The notes under the pieces: model-generated
Databases searched by the model: none
Told to the model about the DNA's origin: nothing
The model's input: the letters and a program-made list of their open reading frames with translations, nothing else
Position numbers and translations under genes: made by a program
From: Megasphaera geminata F0357
GTDB taxonomy: Bacteria; Bacillota; Negativicutes; Veillonellales; Megasphaeraceae
NCBI RefSeq assembly: GCF_000239275.1
Contig: NZ_JH417610.1
Coordinates: forward strand, 1-58,221
Direction: 5' to 3'
Length of the DNA: 58,221 bases
Shown: positions 17,229-26,801 of the stretch, piece after piece
Layout: every line of letters begins with the position of its first letter
How positions within the stretch are numbered: the stretch's first letter is position 1

Positions 17229-18570
17229 ATGGGTGTTTTGAAGAAATATATACACGCATGGGAAATAAAAGTATTGGTATGTACGATGGTATATGCTTTC
17301 TTTTTGATTTTAAGTGAAAGCAATGCCGGCTACAGTATATCCTTATCTTTGCTTCTGATATACACAGTATGGAATTATAAATATGGCAGGTACGGGACTG
17401 ACAGTAAGTTTCCAAGACCGATTTTAATTGCGTATGGCTCATTTTTCACATGTTTATTCATTGCTGCGGTTTTTCAACCTGACCGGACAACGATGCAATT
17501 AACTCTTAAATATTTATCCTGGGCGTTTCCTTTTATTCCTATGTTTTACGGATATGTGAAAGAAAAAAGCGAGGCAGGATTATTTTTAGGCGCCGGATTG
17601 GCTGTGTTTATTTTATCACTTTATGGCTGGCTACAAATTCCTGCGTTTTTTCAACACGATTGGTATTTTGAATATAGGATACATAGCATATTTGTGAGTC
17701 CTAACGGATTTGCACAAGTGTTAGAACAAGGAATCCCGGTTTGTATTGCAGGAGCCGTATATACGTATAAATTATTAACAAAAGACAGAAAAAACAGGAT
17801 AGTGATTGATTTTAATAATACAATGTTTTTTAGTATTATTCAGTTTGATTCCCTTTGCGTTATCATTATCGCGCGGTTCTATCAGCGGTTTTCTGGCAGG
17901 GGGTGGGACCGTAGCAGTTGTATATTTAATTCGCTTATATCCACAATATTTTAAAAGAATCGGCTGGGGGTTATTGCTTGTACTTTTTATGGGGATAAGT
18001 TACATTTACAGTGTACATATTCAAAATACAAATGAGTACTCTGTAGCTGATATGATAGCTGTAACAACGAATCACGATGAGTATAAAAGCGGACTGCATC
18101 GTCCGTACGACAATGAGCGACTGTTAATGTGGCAGTCCAGCTACCGAATGTGGGAAAATCATAAGCTGTATGGCGTAGGATTTAACCATTGGAAAGATGA
18201 ATATGTACATTATATATTGCCGCAAGCTAAGGAACGGGATACTCCGATGCCTCATAACAATATTGCTTTCTTCTTTTCTGCAACCGGATTGATTGGCGGG
18301 ATTGGTTATTTAATACTTACAGGGATTTTACTCTGCTATTTATTGTATTTATTGTATAATAATCCGGAAAATATACTGGTGGCTGCTGTGTTATGGGGGT
18401 TTATTGCATTAACCGTGCATGGTCAGGTTGATGCGGGGATTACCAATAAGTTTGTTATGCGGATTTTCTTCGGAATGTTAGGTATTATGTGTGCTTCCGT
18501 TAAAAAGCAGAATTTTAAAGGAGCAGTTTCGCATGATAATAGTTATCCGGATGGGAAATTACTTCTGTAA
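17229..18570 (+). pseudogene. O-antigen ligase/polymerase family (WaaL/Wzy-type) membrane protein; frameshifted
   Basis: Frame 1 (from 17229) gives about seven hydrophobic segments up to KNRIVI; near 17800-17815 one extra base moves to the next frame, which continues LIIQCFLVLFSLIPFALSLSRGS and carries the Wzy_C periplasmic loop and end (HKLYGVGFNHW, TPMPHNNIAFFFSATGLIGG). The repaired protein is about 446 residues with 10-12 membrane spans, normal for the family. The GVGxxxW and PHNxxxxxxxxxG signatures match O-antigen ligases. It sits between core glycosyltransferases and the O-unit genes, so attachment of O-antigen to lipid A-core is the likely role. The frameshift may be artefactual. Confidence 0.8.
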
Positions 18571-18697
18571 GCCACAAAAATATATACAATTAAGCCTTAA
18601 CGTTATAAAATATTATTTATTGAAAGGCGTGTAGTTTTATAGTGTGAGCGGAGTTGCTGAATACCATTTATGTTCAATTTTATATATTGGTGGTAGT

Positions 18698-20152
18698 ATG
18701 TTAATTAATGTAGTTAAAAACATAATTATATCATTATCTAATGTAATGATAATAAACAAAGGGTTATTAATGCTAGCAGATTATCTGGCAATAGTTACCG
18801 GATTGTGGGCAGCATACCATTTGCGAATTAATTTTTATTGGATTAGTTTAGACAAGTCTTTTCGCCTTCAACCCTTCTATATTCTCGGCGTGATTCCGTT
18901 ACTGTTCATTTTTGTGTTTTTATTGAACGATACGTATGAAATCGAGGCTCCGTATTGGGATAAAATAAAAAAGCTCTTTCGCAGTGTAACGATTGGTGTT
19001 ATTGTTGCTATTGTATTAATGTACTCGGGGCATGTGACTAATAATGTTTCTCGACTTTTTGTCGCTTTTTCTTATGGAGTTATTACAATTAATGTAATTA
19101 TTTTTCGTTATATCGTGGAACGTATACTCCTGTATTTACATCTTTTTGGGGTTCCCGTTTTGCTTATTGGTGCGGGAAAGACGGCTGAACTGGTGAATCA
19201 TGCGTTCAACCGTATGCCCATAATGTGTTATAAAATTATCGGATATATAGATGATCATCCGAAGTCGGAAGCTATAGCATCCCAATATCCCTGTTTGGGT
19301 AGTTTTAATGACATTGAACAGGTTATTAAAAGAACAGGTGTCCGGAATGTACTTGTTTGTGCACCCGGATTAGAATCTAAAGAATTAGTGGCGTTGATTA
19401 ATAAGCTGCAATTACTGGTGCAATGCGTTTCTTTTGTTCCCGAGTTATTCGGTGTACCTGCAGGCAACGTCAGTGTCCAGGGTATGATGGAGGAGCAGGC
19501 TCTCATTATACGCGTGCAAAATAATTTAACAAAGAAAGTCAACCGTATTATAAAACGGATATTTGATATTGTAGTCACAGTTTGCGGCGGGATTTTAATT
19601 CTTCCGTTCATTGCGGTTATTGCGTTATTGATTCGATTAGATTCTAATCCGGGGCCCGTTGTATTTGCGCATCGTAGAGTAGGACAAGGCGGCAAAGAAT
19701 TTTCTTGTTATAAATTTCGCTCGATGGTATCTAATGCACAGGAAGAATTAAATGCGTATTTGAAAGATAATCCTGAAGCAAGAGAAGAATGGGAACGTGA
19801 TTTTAAATTAAAAGACGATCCGCGGATTACAAAAATCGGCCGTTTTTTGCGTAAAACGAGTCTTGATGAATTACCGCAGCTGTGGAATGTTCTTGTCGGG
19901 GATATGAGTTTAGTCGGGCCGCGACCTATTGTAAAAGATGAAATTGTAAAGTACGGCACATATATCAACGATTTCTATTTAGTGCCGCCGGGAATTACCG
20001 GCGTATGGCAAGTATCCGGACGCAGTGATACGACTTACGATGAACGGGTGCAAATGGATTCCTGGTATGTTCATAACTGGAGTGTGTGGATTGATATCGT
20101 GTATTTGGTTAAAACCGTGTTAGCTGTTGCTAAGGGGAAAGGCGCATATTAA
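18698..20152 (+). CDS. Undecaprenyl-phosphate sugar phosphotransferase, WbaP-type
   Basis: ATG 18698 is chosen (GGTGG just upstream); an in-frame GTG at 18644 is an alternative. About 484 residues: four N-terminal membrane segments, a CoA-binding-like domain (PVLLIGAGKTAELVNHAF), then a fifth hydrophobic helix and the catalytic bacterial sugar transferase domain with KRIFDIVVTVCGG, YKFRSMV, DDPRITKIGRFLRKTSLDEL, PQLWNVLVGDMSLVGPRP and VPPGITGVWQVSGRS. It transfers a sugar 1-phosphate, often galactose or glucose, to undecaprenyl phosphate and so starts each repeat unit. galE downstream would be consistent with UDP-galactose as donor (inference). Confidence 0.92.
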   Translation: MLINVVKNIIISLSNVMIINKGLLMLADYLAIVTGLWAAYHLRINFYWISLDKSFRLQPFYILGVIPLLFIFVFLLNDTYEIEAPYWDKIKKLFRSVTIGVIVAIVLMYSGHVTNNVSRLFVAFSYGVITINVIIFRYIVERILLYLHLFGVPVLLIGAGKTAELVNHAFNRMPIMCYKIIGYIDDHPKSEAIASQYPCLGSFNDIEQVIKRTGVRNVLVCAPGLESKELVALINKLQLLVQCVSFVPELFGVPAGNVSVQGMMEEQALIIRVQNNLTKKVNRIIKRIFDIVVTVCGGILILPFIAVIALLIRLDSNPGPVVFAHRRVGQGGKEFSCYKFRSMVSNAQEELNAYLKDNPEAREEWERDFKLKDDPRITKIGRFLRKTSLDELPQLWNVLVGDMSLVGPRPIVKDEIVKYGTYINDFYLVPPGITGVWQVSGRSDTTYDERVQMDSWYVHNWSVWIDIVYLVKTVLAVAKGKGAY

Positions 20153-20159
20153 CGGAAGA

Positions 20160-21749
20160 ATGGCTTATGAAATGATGTCTAATAAGTGTATTAATAAATT
20201 AATCCAGTTTTTAATATTCATGTCTGTGTTCTGTTTGTTTTTTGATAACATTCCGCAAGCCTTTAATTTTGGCTTAATTAGTATATATTTTTCCCGTCTG
20301 TTAACACGGTACTTTTTATTCGCAATATTTATTTTGCATGCTGTTAATCAATTTATTAGTGTGGGTATAAAAACATCAATTGTTTTATTAGTTAATAGTA
20401 AGGTATTTCAATATATAGGTGTTTTTACAAGTGTGCTTTTATTAGCTACTATTATTGGGGCCTTTAATTTTGAGTATTATGACAGTGAGTATTTGTTAGG
20501 GAGTATACAATCTAATAAATATCAGGCCGTCACAGTTATTTTACAAAATATGGGGCTTAACTTTTCCAATAAGAATATACTGGCTGTTTGGTTAATTATT
20601 AGAGTAATTAAGGAAAGCTTATTAACAGGTCTTTATACTTTTGGCTTTTCGTGGCTAATAGCCTACTATATAAAATTGGATTTTTGCAAATATTGGGAAA
20701 TTATTAATAAATCAATATTATGTGCTGTTAGTGTTTTTATGATAGGAGTTATTATTGATATATTTTATTTAGGGGGCAATGAAACGGCAAGGAAAGTTTT
20801 GGAAATAATAACTCCCTATATCCACGTTATTGAAACTGAATCTGAATGGTGGCCCCCTCTATTGTGGGATTCACAACAAGTAAGATCTTTTCTTTGTGAA
20901 CCGTCTCGGATTGGTAATTATGTTGCTTTTATATTGCCTTTTGTCTGGGGATGGTATTTATATTATAAGAATAATTTAAAAAACAGGATTATAAGCAGCG
21001 GGTTTATATTCCTCATTACGTGTACTGTTTTCTTGTCTCAAGCTAGAACTGCTTATGGTGTATTTAGTTTTTTGCTTATTGGTTTATGTATATTAATAGC
21101 AATTAAAAGAAAAGAGTTTTTAAAGTCAGGGAGTATCATAGTATTGCTTTCTATTGTTTCATTTTTTACTTCTGTGGCTATTATACAATATGAAAATTAT
21201 CTAAGGTTTAGTTCTGAGCAAAGTATAAAAGTCTTAATTGAACGCAATTTGGTTTCATTAAATGAGGGGAAAGCCAGGAGTAATGGTGCTAGGTATGGAT
21301 TATTGAGAAGTGGATTGCGAGTTGGAATGTCCCATCCAGTATTAGGTGTAGGCAAAGGTTTCTCCACGATTTATATATTAGAAAACTTGGATGAGGAAGC
21401 GTTAGAAGAACGAGAAGTTAAACTTTGGAAGTCGACTATTAAAAATATTGGTATTCTACAGTATAATGTTGATGCCATGAATGATTATGTTACCAGTTTC
21501 ATGGAGATAGGAATTTTGGGATTACTTTTATATTTATTCCCATTTATGGTGATTATATATATGTTATTGCATGAGTATTTTAAATGTGATGATAGTAGAC
21601 AAATCATTATTTTAGTTTGCATTCTTTCGTTGACTGGGAGCTTAGTCGCAAATATGAATGGTTCTTATAAAACTTTATATACTACTTGGATTATACTTGG
21701 AATTTCTTATGGTGCATTAGGATATTTGAAGAGTCAATATCTTAAGTGA
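20160..21749 (+). CDS. O-antigen polymerase-like integral membrane protein (Wzy candidate)
   Basis: ATG 20160 overlaps nothing and begins eight bases after the WbaP-type stop; ATG 20172 is also possible. About 529 residues with at least ten hydrophobic segments, a large loop in the middle (residues about 205-260, including ESEWWPPLLWDSQQ), and a second loop with the ligase/polymerase-like stretch LRSGLRVGMSHPVLGVGKGF. Sequence conservation in Wzy proteins is poor, so assignment rests on topology and on position between initiator and flippase. From here to about 29770 the DNA is strikingly AT-rich. Confidence 0.7.
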   Translation: MAYEMMSNKCINKLIQFLIFMSVFCLFFDNIPQAFNFGLISIYFSRLLTRYFLFAIFILHAVNQFISVGIKTSIVLLVNSKVFQYIGVFTSVLLLATIIGAFNFEYYDSEYLLGSIQSNKYQAVTVILQNMGLNFSNKNILAVWLIIRVIKESLLTGLYTFGFSWLIAYYIKLDFCKYWEIINKSILCAVSVFMIGVIIDIFYLGGNETARKVLEIITPYIHVIETESEWWPPLLWDSQQVRSFLCEPSRIGNYVAFILPFVWGWYLYYKNNLKNRIISSGFIFLITCTVFLSQARTAYGVFSFLLIGLCILIAIKRKEFLKSGSIIVLLSIVSFFTSVAIIQYENYLRFSSEQSIKVLIERNLVSLNEGKARSNGARYGLLRSGLRVGMSHPVLGVGKGFSTIYILENLDEEALEEREVKLWKSTIKNIGILQYNVDAMNDYVTSFMEIGILGLLLYLFPFMVIIYMLLHEYFKCDDSRQIIILVCILSLTGSLVANMNGSYKTLYTTWIILGISYGALGYLKSQYLK

Positions 21750-21764
21750 AAGAGGTATTGTATA

Positions 21765-22571
21765 TTGAAACAATTAACTTTAAGAGAATTGCAGTTAGCC
21801 GAATTAGATATTCTTAAACGGTATGCTGCTTTTTGTAAAAAACATAATTTAAAATATAGCTTAATATATGGGACTTTAATTGGAGCCGCTAGGCATCAAG
21901 GTTTTATTCCTTGGGATGATGATATTGATGTTTGTATGCCTAGACCAGATTATGAAAGATTGTTGTCTTTGGCCGAAGATTTTAACCATGCTACCTATAA
22001 ATTAATAGCTAATCCTTTAGGTCATTCTTTAGATGCTATATATGCGGCCATTATTAATACAGATATTCCTTGTGTTAATATGTATACAGATACGATAAGA
22101 AGCAGTTATTTGTGGATTGATATATTTCCTGTAGACGGGTTTGCTGCTGATGATATTATTATGAAAGGAATATATTTGAGATCTCGACTGTATCAAAAAA
22201 TGGTGAAAATTGCAGGAGCCAAATATAATACTGGCAAAAGCACTGCACATAGATTAGGTAAACTGTCTTTAATCCCGTTATGTAGATTATATGGTATCCA
22301 GCGATGCTTAGATAGGATGGATTTACTAGCTAAATCGTATCCTTATGATACTGCTAATGATATCGGTATCATTGCATGGGGAGAAGGCCCACAAGAACGT
22401 TTTCCAAAAACAGGATTTGATAATATGCAGGAATTAGAATTTGAAGGCCAAAAATTTCCGGTCTTATCGTGCTGGAAAGACTATTTGAAAAATATGTATG
22501 GCGATTATACTCAATTACCGCCAGAAAGTGAACGAATAGATCACAATATAATTGCTTATAAAAAACAGTAG
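21765..22571 (+). CDS. LicD-family phosphotransferase (first copy)
   Basis: TTG start at 21765 after AAGAGG. The 268-residue protein has the LicD signature: LKYSLIYGTLIGAARHQGF followed by IPWDDDIDVCMPRPDYERL, with the metal-binding DDDID, and DIFPVDG. LicD proteins transfer phosphocholine, ribitol phosphate or similar groups from CDP-activated donors onto sugars, via nucleotidyltransferase-fold chemistry. A CDP-donor enzyme (cytidylyltransferase domain at 23659) lies two genes downstream, so substrate supply and transfer are probably linked. A second LicD gene is at 27356. Confidence 0.88.
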   Translation: MKQLTLRELQLAELDILKRYAAFCKKHNLKYSLIYGTLIGAARHQGFIPWDDDIDVCMPRPDYERLLSLAEDFNHATYKLIANPLGHSLDAIYAAIINTDIPCVNMYTDTIRSSYLWIDIFPVDGFAADDIIMKGIYLRSRLYQKMVKIAGAKYNTGKSTAHRLGKLSLIPLCRLYGIQRCLDRMDLLAKSYPYDTANDIGIIAWGEGPQERFPKTGFDNMQELEFEGQKFPVLSCWKDYLKNMYGDYTQLPPESERIDHNIIAYKKQ

Positions 22572-22580
22572 GAGAAGGCT

Positions 22581-23606
22581 ATGATTGATTTTAGTTTAAT
22601 TATTCCTGTATACAATAATTCAGAAATTGAGTTACTGCGATGTGTGAATAGTATAGATAATCAAACTTTTCGTAACTTTGAAGTAATTATTGTTGATGAC
22701 GGTAGCAATAGCGAATGTTCCAAACTGTTAGATATTCTTGGGAATAGATATTCTTATATTCGAGTTTTTCATAAATTTAATGGAGGAGTTTCGGATGCAA
22801 GAAATGTTGGTATTAACCTTAGTAAGGGAAAATATATAACATTTATTGATGCAGATGACTTTATTTCTCCGGTCATGTTGGAAGAAGCTTTACCATATAT
22901 GGAGAAATATTCTTTAGACATATTATATGGTCTTGTATTTTATGTTCAGAAAGATACTTTAAAAATTTTTGAAAGAACTAGAAACCCTGAAATTATACTT
23001 TTAAATACTAAACTGAAAAAGAAATTGATTAATCATATGTTTAATATAGGGGAAGAGTATTTTTGGAGAGAAAAGGCCTATGTAAGCAGAGGCCCTTGTG
23101 CTAAAATCTTAAAAAGAGATGTATGTTTAGATAATTTGTTTAATATAGATTTGAAATTTGGGGAAGATGAAGATTTTAATTTTAGATTATTGAGAAATAA
23201 TAGGTATTCTATTGGCGTGATATTTAGCTGTTGGTACTATTATCTGTTCAATAATGAATCTTCGTTGCATAAATATAGAAGTGACTTTGTTGAAGAGTCA
23301 GAAAAAAGATTAAATGTTTTACGACAGAATATTATTGATGATATAAATAAACGGGCATTAATGTTAGAAGGGTTTACCATAGTGAGGGAACTATTCTATA
23401 GATATTATTTATCTCCCGAATATCCTAGATCTTTTCTTTGCTGTATAAAGGAATTTAATAGTCTAATACATACATCTCCATGGAAAGATATTTTTAAATT
23501 TTATATTGCAAAAGACTTGGGTTTTAAAAATTTAATGAAGTTTTTATTATTATATAGTGGAATATATCCAATTTTATTTTATTGCAAGAAGAAATATTAT
23601 ACTTGA
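22581..23606 (+). CDS. Glycosyltransferase family 2
   Basis: AGGAGA precedes ATG 22581. The 341-residue protein has the GT-A opening FSLIIPVYNNSEIELLRCVN, VIIVDDGSN, the GGVSDARNVGI loop and the DXD-type YITFIDADDFI, all diagnostic of family 2, with a C-terminal variable domain that sets acceptor specificity. Its position inside the O-unit block suggests that it adds one sugar of the repeat. The very AT-rich codon use matches its neighbours. Confidence 0.88.
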   Translation: MIDFSLIIPVYNNSEIELLRCVNSIDNQTFRNFEVIIVDDGSNSECSKLLDILGNRYSYIRVFHKFNGGVSDARNVGINLSKGKYITFIDADDFISPVMLEEALPYMEKYSLDILYGLVFYVQKDTLKIFERTRNPEIILLNTKLKKKLINHMFNIGEEYFWREKAYVSRGPCAKILKRDVCLDNLFNIDLKFGEDEDFNFRLLRNNRYSIGVIFSCWYYYLFNNESSLHKYRSDFVEESEKRLNVLRQNIIDDINKRALMLEGFTIVRELFYRYYLSPEYPRSFLCCIKEFNSLIHTSPWKDIFKFYIAKDLGFKNLMKFLLLYSGIYPILFYCKKKYYT

Positions 23607-23658
23607 AATGTAAATTTGATATTATGTATTATTTACTCATGTGGGAGGTAAAATTTTC

Positions 23659-24963
23659 ATGAAAAAAATCATAACTTACGGTACATATGATCTATTTCAT
23701 GAGGGTCATTATAATTTATTAAAAAATGCTAAGGCGTTAGGTGATTATTTAATAGTTGGGATTACTTCAAGTGATTTTGATAAAAATCGTGGTAAATTAA
23801 ATGTTCGAGATTCTTTAATGACTCGTATTAAGCATGTTGAAGAAACCGGGTTTGCCGATGAAGTAATTGTAGAAGAATATTTTGGACAAAAAATTGATGA
23901 CATAAAGAAGTATAATATTGATGTTTTTACGGTAGGCTCTGATTGGACTGGACATTTTGATTATTTGAATGAGTACTGCGAGGTCATTTATTTGCCTCGT
24001 ACGAAAGGTGTATCAAGTACAATATTAAGAAACCAAAATACTGTGAAAATTGGTATTTGGGGTGCTGAACAAATTACTTTCCGTTTTATAGATGAAGCTA
24101 AGTTTGTCAGTGGTATTGAAGTTTCTTGTCTATACGTTGACTATGATACGAGTTATAAAAGTGAGTTATTATATGTAGACGGATTAGAATTAGTTGATTC
24201 AGAAGAAGAGTTTTTCAAGAATATTGATGCAGTTTATTTATCAGTACCACCAGTAAATCAATACACAGTAATAAAAAGAATATTAAATCATGGCAAACAT
24301 ATTTTATGTGAATTTCCGGTTTTAATGAATAAAGAAGAGCTTCAAAATATTAGAGAATTAGCAAGTCAGAAGCATTGTATTTTTATGGAAGGAATTAAAA
24401 CTGCTTATACTCCTGCATTTGGAAAATTGGTTTCACTTGCTAAGAGTGGAATTATCGGAAATATAATTAGTGTAGATGCTAACTTTACTCAGATAAATGG
24501 AAATAATTTATTAAAACAGATTCGAATAGCCAACGGCGGCAGTGTTAATGCTCTTGCATCGTATCCATTTTTAGCGTTTATTAAACTATTAGGCACTGAC
24601 TATTTAGATATTCAATATTTTTCACGAAAAAATGTTGATAATATTGATATTTTTACTAAAATTCTGGTTCGCTATCCGAAGGGAATTGCATCCAGTGAGG
24701 TAGCTATTAATGCAAAGAGTGAAGGGACTTTGACTATAGCCGGAGATAAAGGTTATATTTATGTTCCTGCGCCTTGGTGGAAGACCGAATATTTTGAAGT
24801 GCGCTTTGAAAATGTAAATGATAATAGAAAATATTTCTATAAATTTGATGGGGACGGATTGCGTTATGAGATTGCAGAATTTGGTAGATGTATTTTAAAT
24901 AAGACCGAGTCCATTTTACTTACCTTTGAGGAAATCAGCTGTATAGCAGCATTAAATAGATAA
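23659..24963 (+). CDS. Fusion: TagD-type cytidylyltransferase + Gfo/Idh/MocA-type domain
   Basis: The start chosen is ATG 23659 (GGGAGG upstream), giving 434 residues. Residues 1-130 form a glycerol-3-phosphate-cytidylyltransferase-like domain: GTYDLFHEGHYNLL with the HxGH motif, RGKLNVRDSLMTRIKHV, and the C-terminal RTKGVSSTILR. Residues about 135-434 form a Gfo/Idh/MocA fold: KIGIWGAEQITFRF at the Rossmann start and KHILCEFPVLMNKEEL, where the family's catalytic Lys of EKP is replaced by Phe. The first domain should make a CDP-linked alcohol; the second may reduce or oxidise that alcohol, or bind without catalysis. I know of TagD and Gfo/Idh as separate families; this fusion is unusual to me. 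Confidence 0.85.
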   Translation: MKKIITYGTYDLFHEGHYNLLKNAKALGDYLIVGITSSDFDKNRGKLNVRDSLMTRIKHVEETGFADEVIVEEYFGQKIDDIKKYNIDVFTVGSDWTGHFDYLNEYCEVIYLPRTKGVSSTILRNQNTVKIGIWGAEQITFRFIDEAKFVSGIEVSCLYVDYDTSYKSELLYVDGLELVDSEEEFFKNIDAVYLSVPPVNQYTVIKRILNHGKHILCEFPVLMNKEELQNIRELASQKHCIFMEGIKTAYTPAFGKLVSLAKSGIIGNIISVDANFTQINGNNLLKQIRIANGGSVNALASYPFLAFIKLLGTDYLDIQYFSRKNVDNIDIFTKILVRYPKGIASSEVAINAKSEGTLTIAGDKGYIYVPAPWWKTEYFEVRFENVNDNRKYFYKFDGDGLRYEIAEFGRCILNKTESILLTFEEISCIAALNR

Positions 24964-25010
24964 ATATAATAGTGACTCTGTTATCAGTATATAATGGGAG
25001 GTATATAAAG

Positions 25011-26066
25011 ATGGTTTATGTGAGTTCATTAGTAAATAATTTAATTAGAAAGTATCCTAATGGTGATCGCAGCAATATTTTACGCCTTGATATGAATGAA
25101 AATCCGGGTGGGTTACCTCAGGATATTGTATCAAGAATGGTAAAATTAATTACTCCGGAATTTCTGGCTACTTATCCTGATAAGAAAGAGCTAATTGTAT
25201 CTTTATCAAAAATTCATAACTTGCCTGAAGCGCAATTTTCGGTTACAGATGGTTCTGAAATGGCTTTGAAATATATTTTTGAGACCTTTGGTAGACCTGA
25301 TTCTGTCTTTTTGAGTATAACACCGACTTTTGAAATGTACGGTGTTTTTGCCGGCATGTATGGGCTTAAACACAAGAAAATTGAGATTCTTGATAACTTT
25401 GATATAGATTTTGATTCCTTTATAAATTCTATAGATGAAAATACTTCTATTGTTTCGATGTTGAATCCTAATAATCCGGTTGGGAGAGCGTTTTTAGATG
25501 AAGAATTTATACTAGTTGCTGAGAAGGCTAATTCTGTAGGTGCATTATTAATAATTGATGAAGCATATCATTATTTTTATGAAAAATCGCAAATAAAATT
25601 ACTGGATAAGTATGATAATATCATTGTGCTGAGAACTTTCTCGAAATTATTTTCTTTAGCTGCATGTCGTATTGGATATGCTGTGGCCGATCAAAAAATT
25701 ATTGAACTTATGAACCGAGTTCGTCCTACGTTTGATACAAATGCGATAGCATTAGCATTTGCTAATATAGTTATTAATGATAATAACTTAATAGAATATC
25801 TTATTAATACTGAATTAGATGGACGTATGTATCTATTTAATGCGCTAGATAATGCAGGGTATGATTACACTTATGGCGGTGGTAATTTTGTTTCAATAAA
25901 AACTAATACCGACCCGTCTAAATTAAGCTATAATATGTTACTTAATAAAAAAATAGCAATTAAAACATTTGGATATGAAATATTAAAAGATTATATTCGT
26001 GTTTCTACTGGAGGGATTAATTATATGAAACAATTTATGGAAGCCCTGCTTTTATTAGATAAATAA
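25011..26066 (+). CDS. HisC-like PLP-dependent aminotransferase (fold type I)
   Basis: ATG 25011 has GGGAGG upstream and is preferred over 24972. The 351-residue protein has LDMNENPGG, NPNNPVG, DEAYHYF and the PLP-lysine motif RTFSKLFSLAACRIGYA, all in the order of histidinol-phosphate aminotransferase. No other his genes are present, so it was probably recruited to the sugar locus. HisC-like enzymes in the Campylobacter capsule locus act on small phosphates (serine phosphate decarboxylation, dihydroxyacetone phosphate amination), which makes amination of a polyol phosphate a plausible role here (inference). Confidence 0.85.
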   Translation: MVYVSSLVNNLIRKYPNGDRSNILRLDMNENPGGLPQDIVSRMVKLITPEFLATYPDKKELIVSLSKIHNLPEAQFSVTDGSEMALKYIFETFGRPDSVFLSITPTFEMYGVFAGMYGLKHKKIEILDNFDIDFDSFINSIDENTSIVSMLNPNNPVGRAFLDEEFILVAEKANSVGALLIIDEAYHYFYEKSQIKLLDKYDNIIVLRTFSKLFSLAACRIGYAVADQKIIELMNRVRPTFDTNAIALAFANIVINDNNLIEYLINTELDGRMYLFNALDNAGYDYTYGGGNFVSIKTNTDPSKLSYNMLLNKKIAIKTFGYEILKDYIRVSTGGINYMKQFMEALLLLDK

Positions 26067-26072
26067 TAACCT

Positions 26073-26801
26073 ATGGCAAAAATTCAATTACATATACATA
26101 CAAAGTATTCCCATGATAGTATACTGCCCTTCTGGTTAGTATATTGGCGATGTATTTTTACTGGCATTAACTATGTTGCTATAACTGAGCACAATAATAT
26201 TAGTGGGGCAGTTGCATTTTCTGAATATTGTAAAAGACGTGGGAATAAAATACATGTAATCATTGGTGAAGAAATTATGACTACGGGAGGAGAAATTATC
26301 GGTTTATATTTAAACAAAGAAATACCTTGCGGATTGACTCCTTCTGAAACTGTACAAAAAATTAAAGAGCAAAATGGACTTGTTTATATACCACATCCTT
26401 CTGATTTAAAGCGTATTAAAACCGTTTTAAAGGAACAATATATAGAAGAATTAAAAGGATTGATAGATTGTATTGAAGTTCATAATGGCAGGAATATTGA
26501 TCCCGTATATGATAAATACCAGAATCTTATTGCTGAGCGATACCATTTGAAAAAGGTAATAGGCTCCGATGCACATACTTCAATTGAGATCGGCAAAAAT
26601 TATATTATTTCTGATATTGAGCCGTCATCGCCGGAAGAATTTTTGGCTCTATTAGAAATGAATGAGTCATACGGCCATTCTTGTATTAGTATTGCACATA
26701 AAATCACAATTTTAGCTAGAATCGTTAAATTTGTACAGCGAGGTGATTTTAATGGATTATATCGAACTATCATTAAACGATTTAAAAGAAAAAAGTGTTG
26801 A
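26073..26801 (+). CDS. PHP-domain metal-dependent phosphoesterase
   Basis: 242 residues with the full set of PHP metal ligands: LHIHTKYSHDS, AITEHNN, IIGEEI, YIPHPSD, IEVHNGR and GSDAHT. PHP phosphatases include histidinol-phosphate phosphatase, so this gene directly after a HisC-like gene forms an aminotransferase-phosphatase pair like that of histidine synthesis, probably acting on another amino-alcohol phosphate. The ATG lies only six bases after the previous stop and has no good Shine-Dalgarno, which suggests coupled translation. The last 50 bases overlap the next gene. Confidence 0.8.
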   Translation: MAKIQLHIHTKYSHDSILPFWLVYWRCIFTGINYVAITEHNNISGAVAFSEYCKRRGNKIHVIIGEEIMTTGGEIIGLYLNKEIPCGLTPSETVQKIKEQNGLVYIPHPSDLKRIKTVLKEQYIEELKGLIDCIEVHNGRNIDPVYDKYQNLIAERYHLKKVIGSDAHTSIEIGKNYIISDIEPSSPEEFLALLEMNESYGHSCISIAHKITILARIVKFVQRGDFNGLYRTIIKRFKRKKC

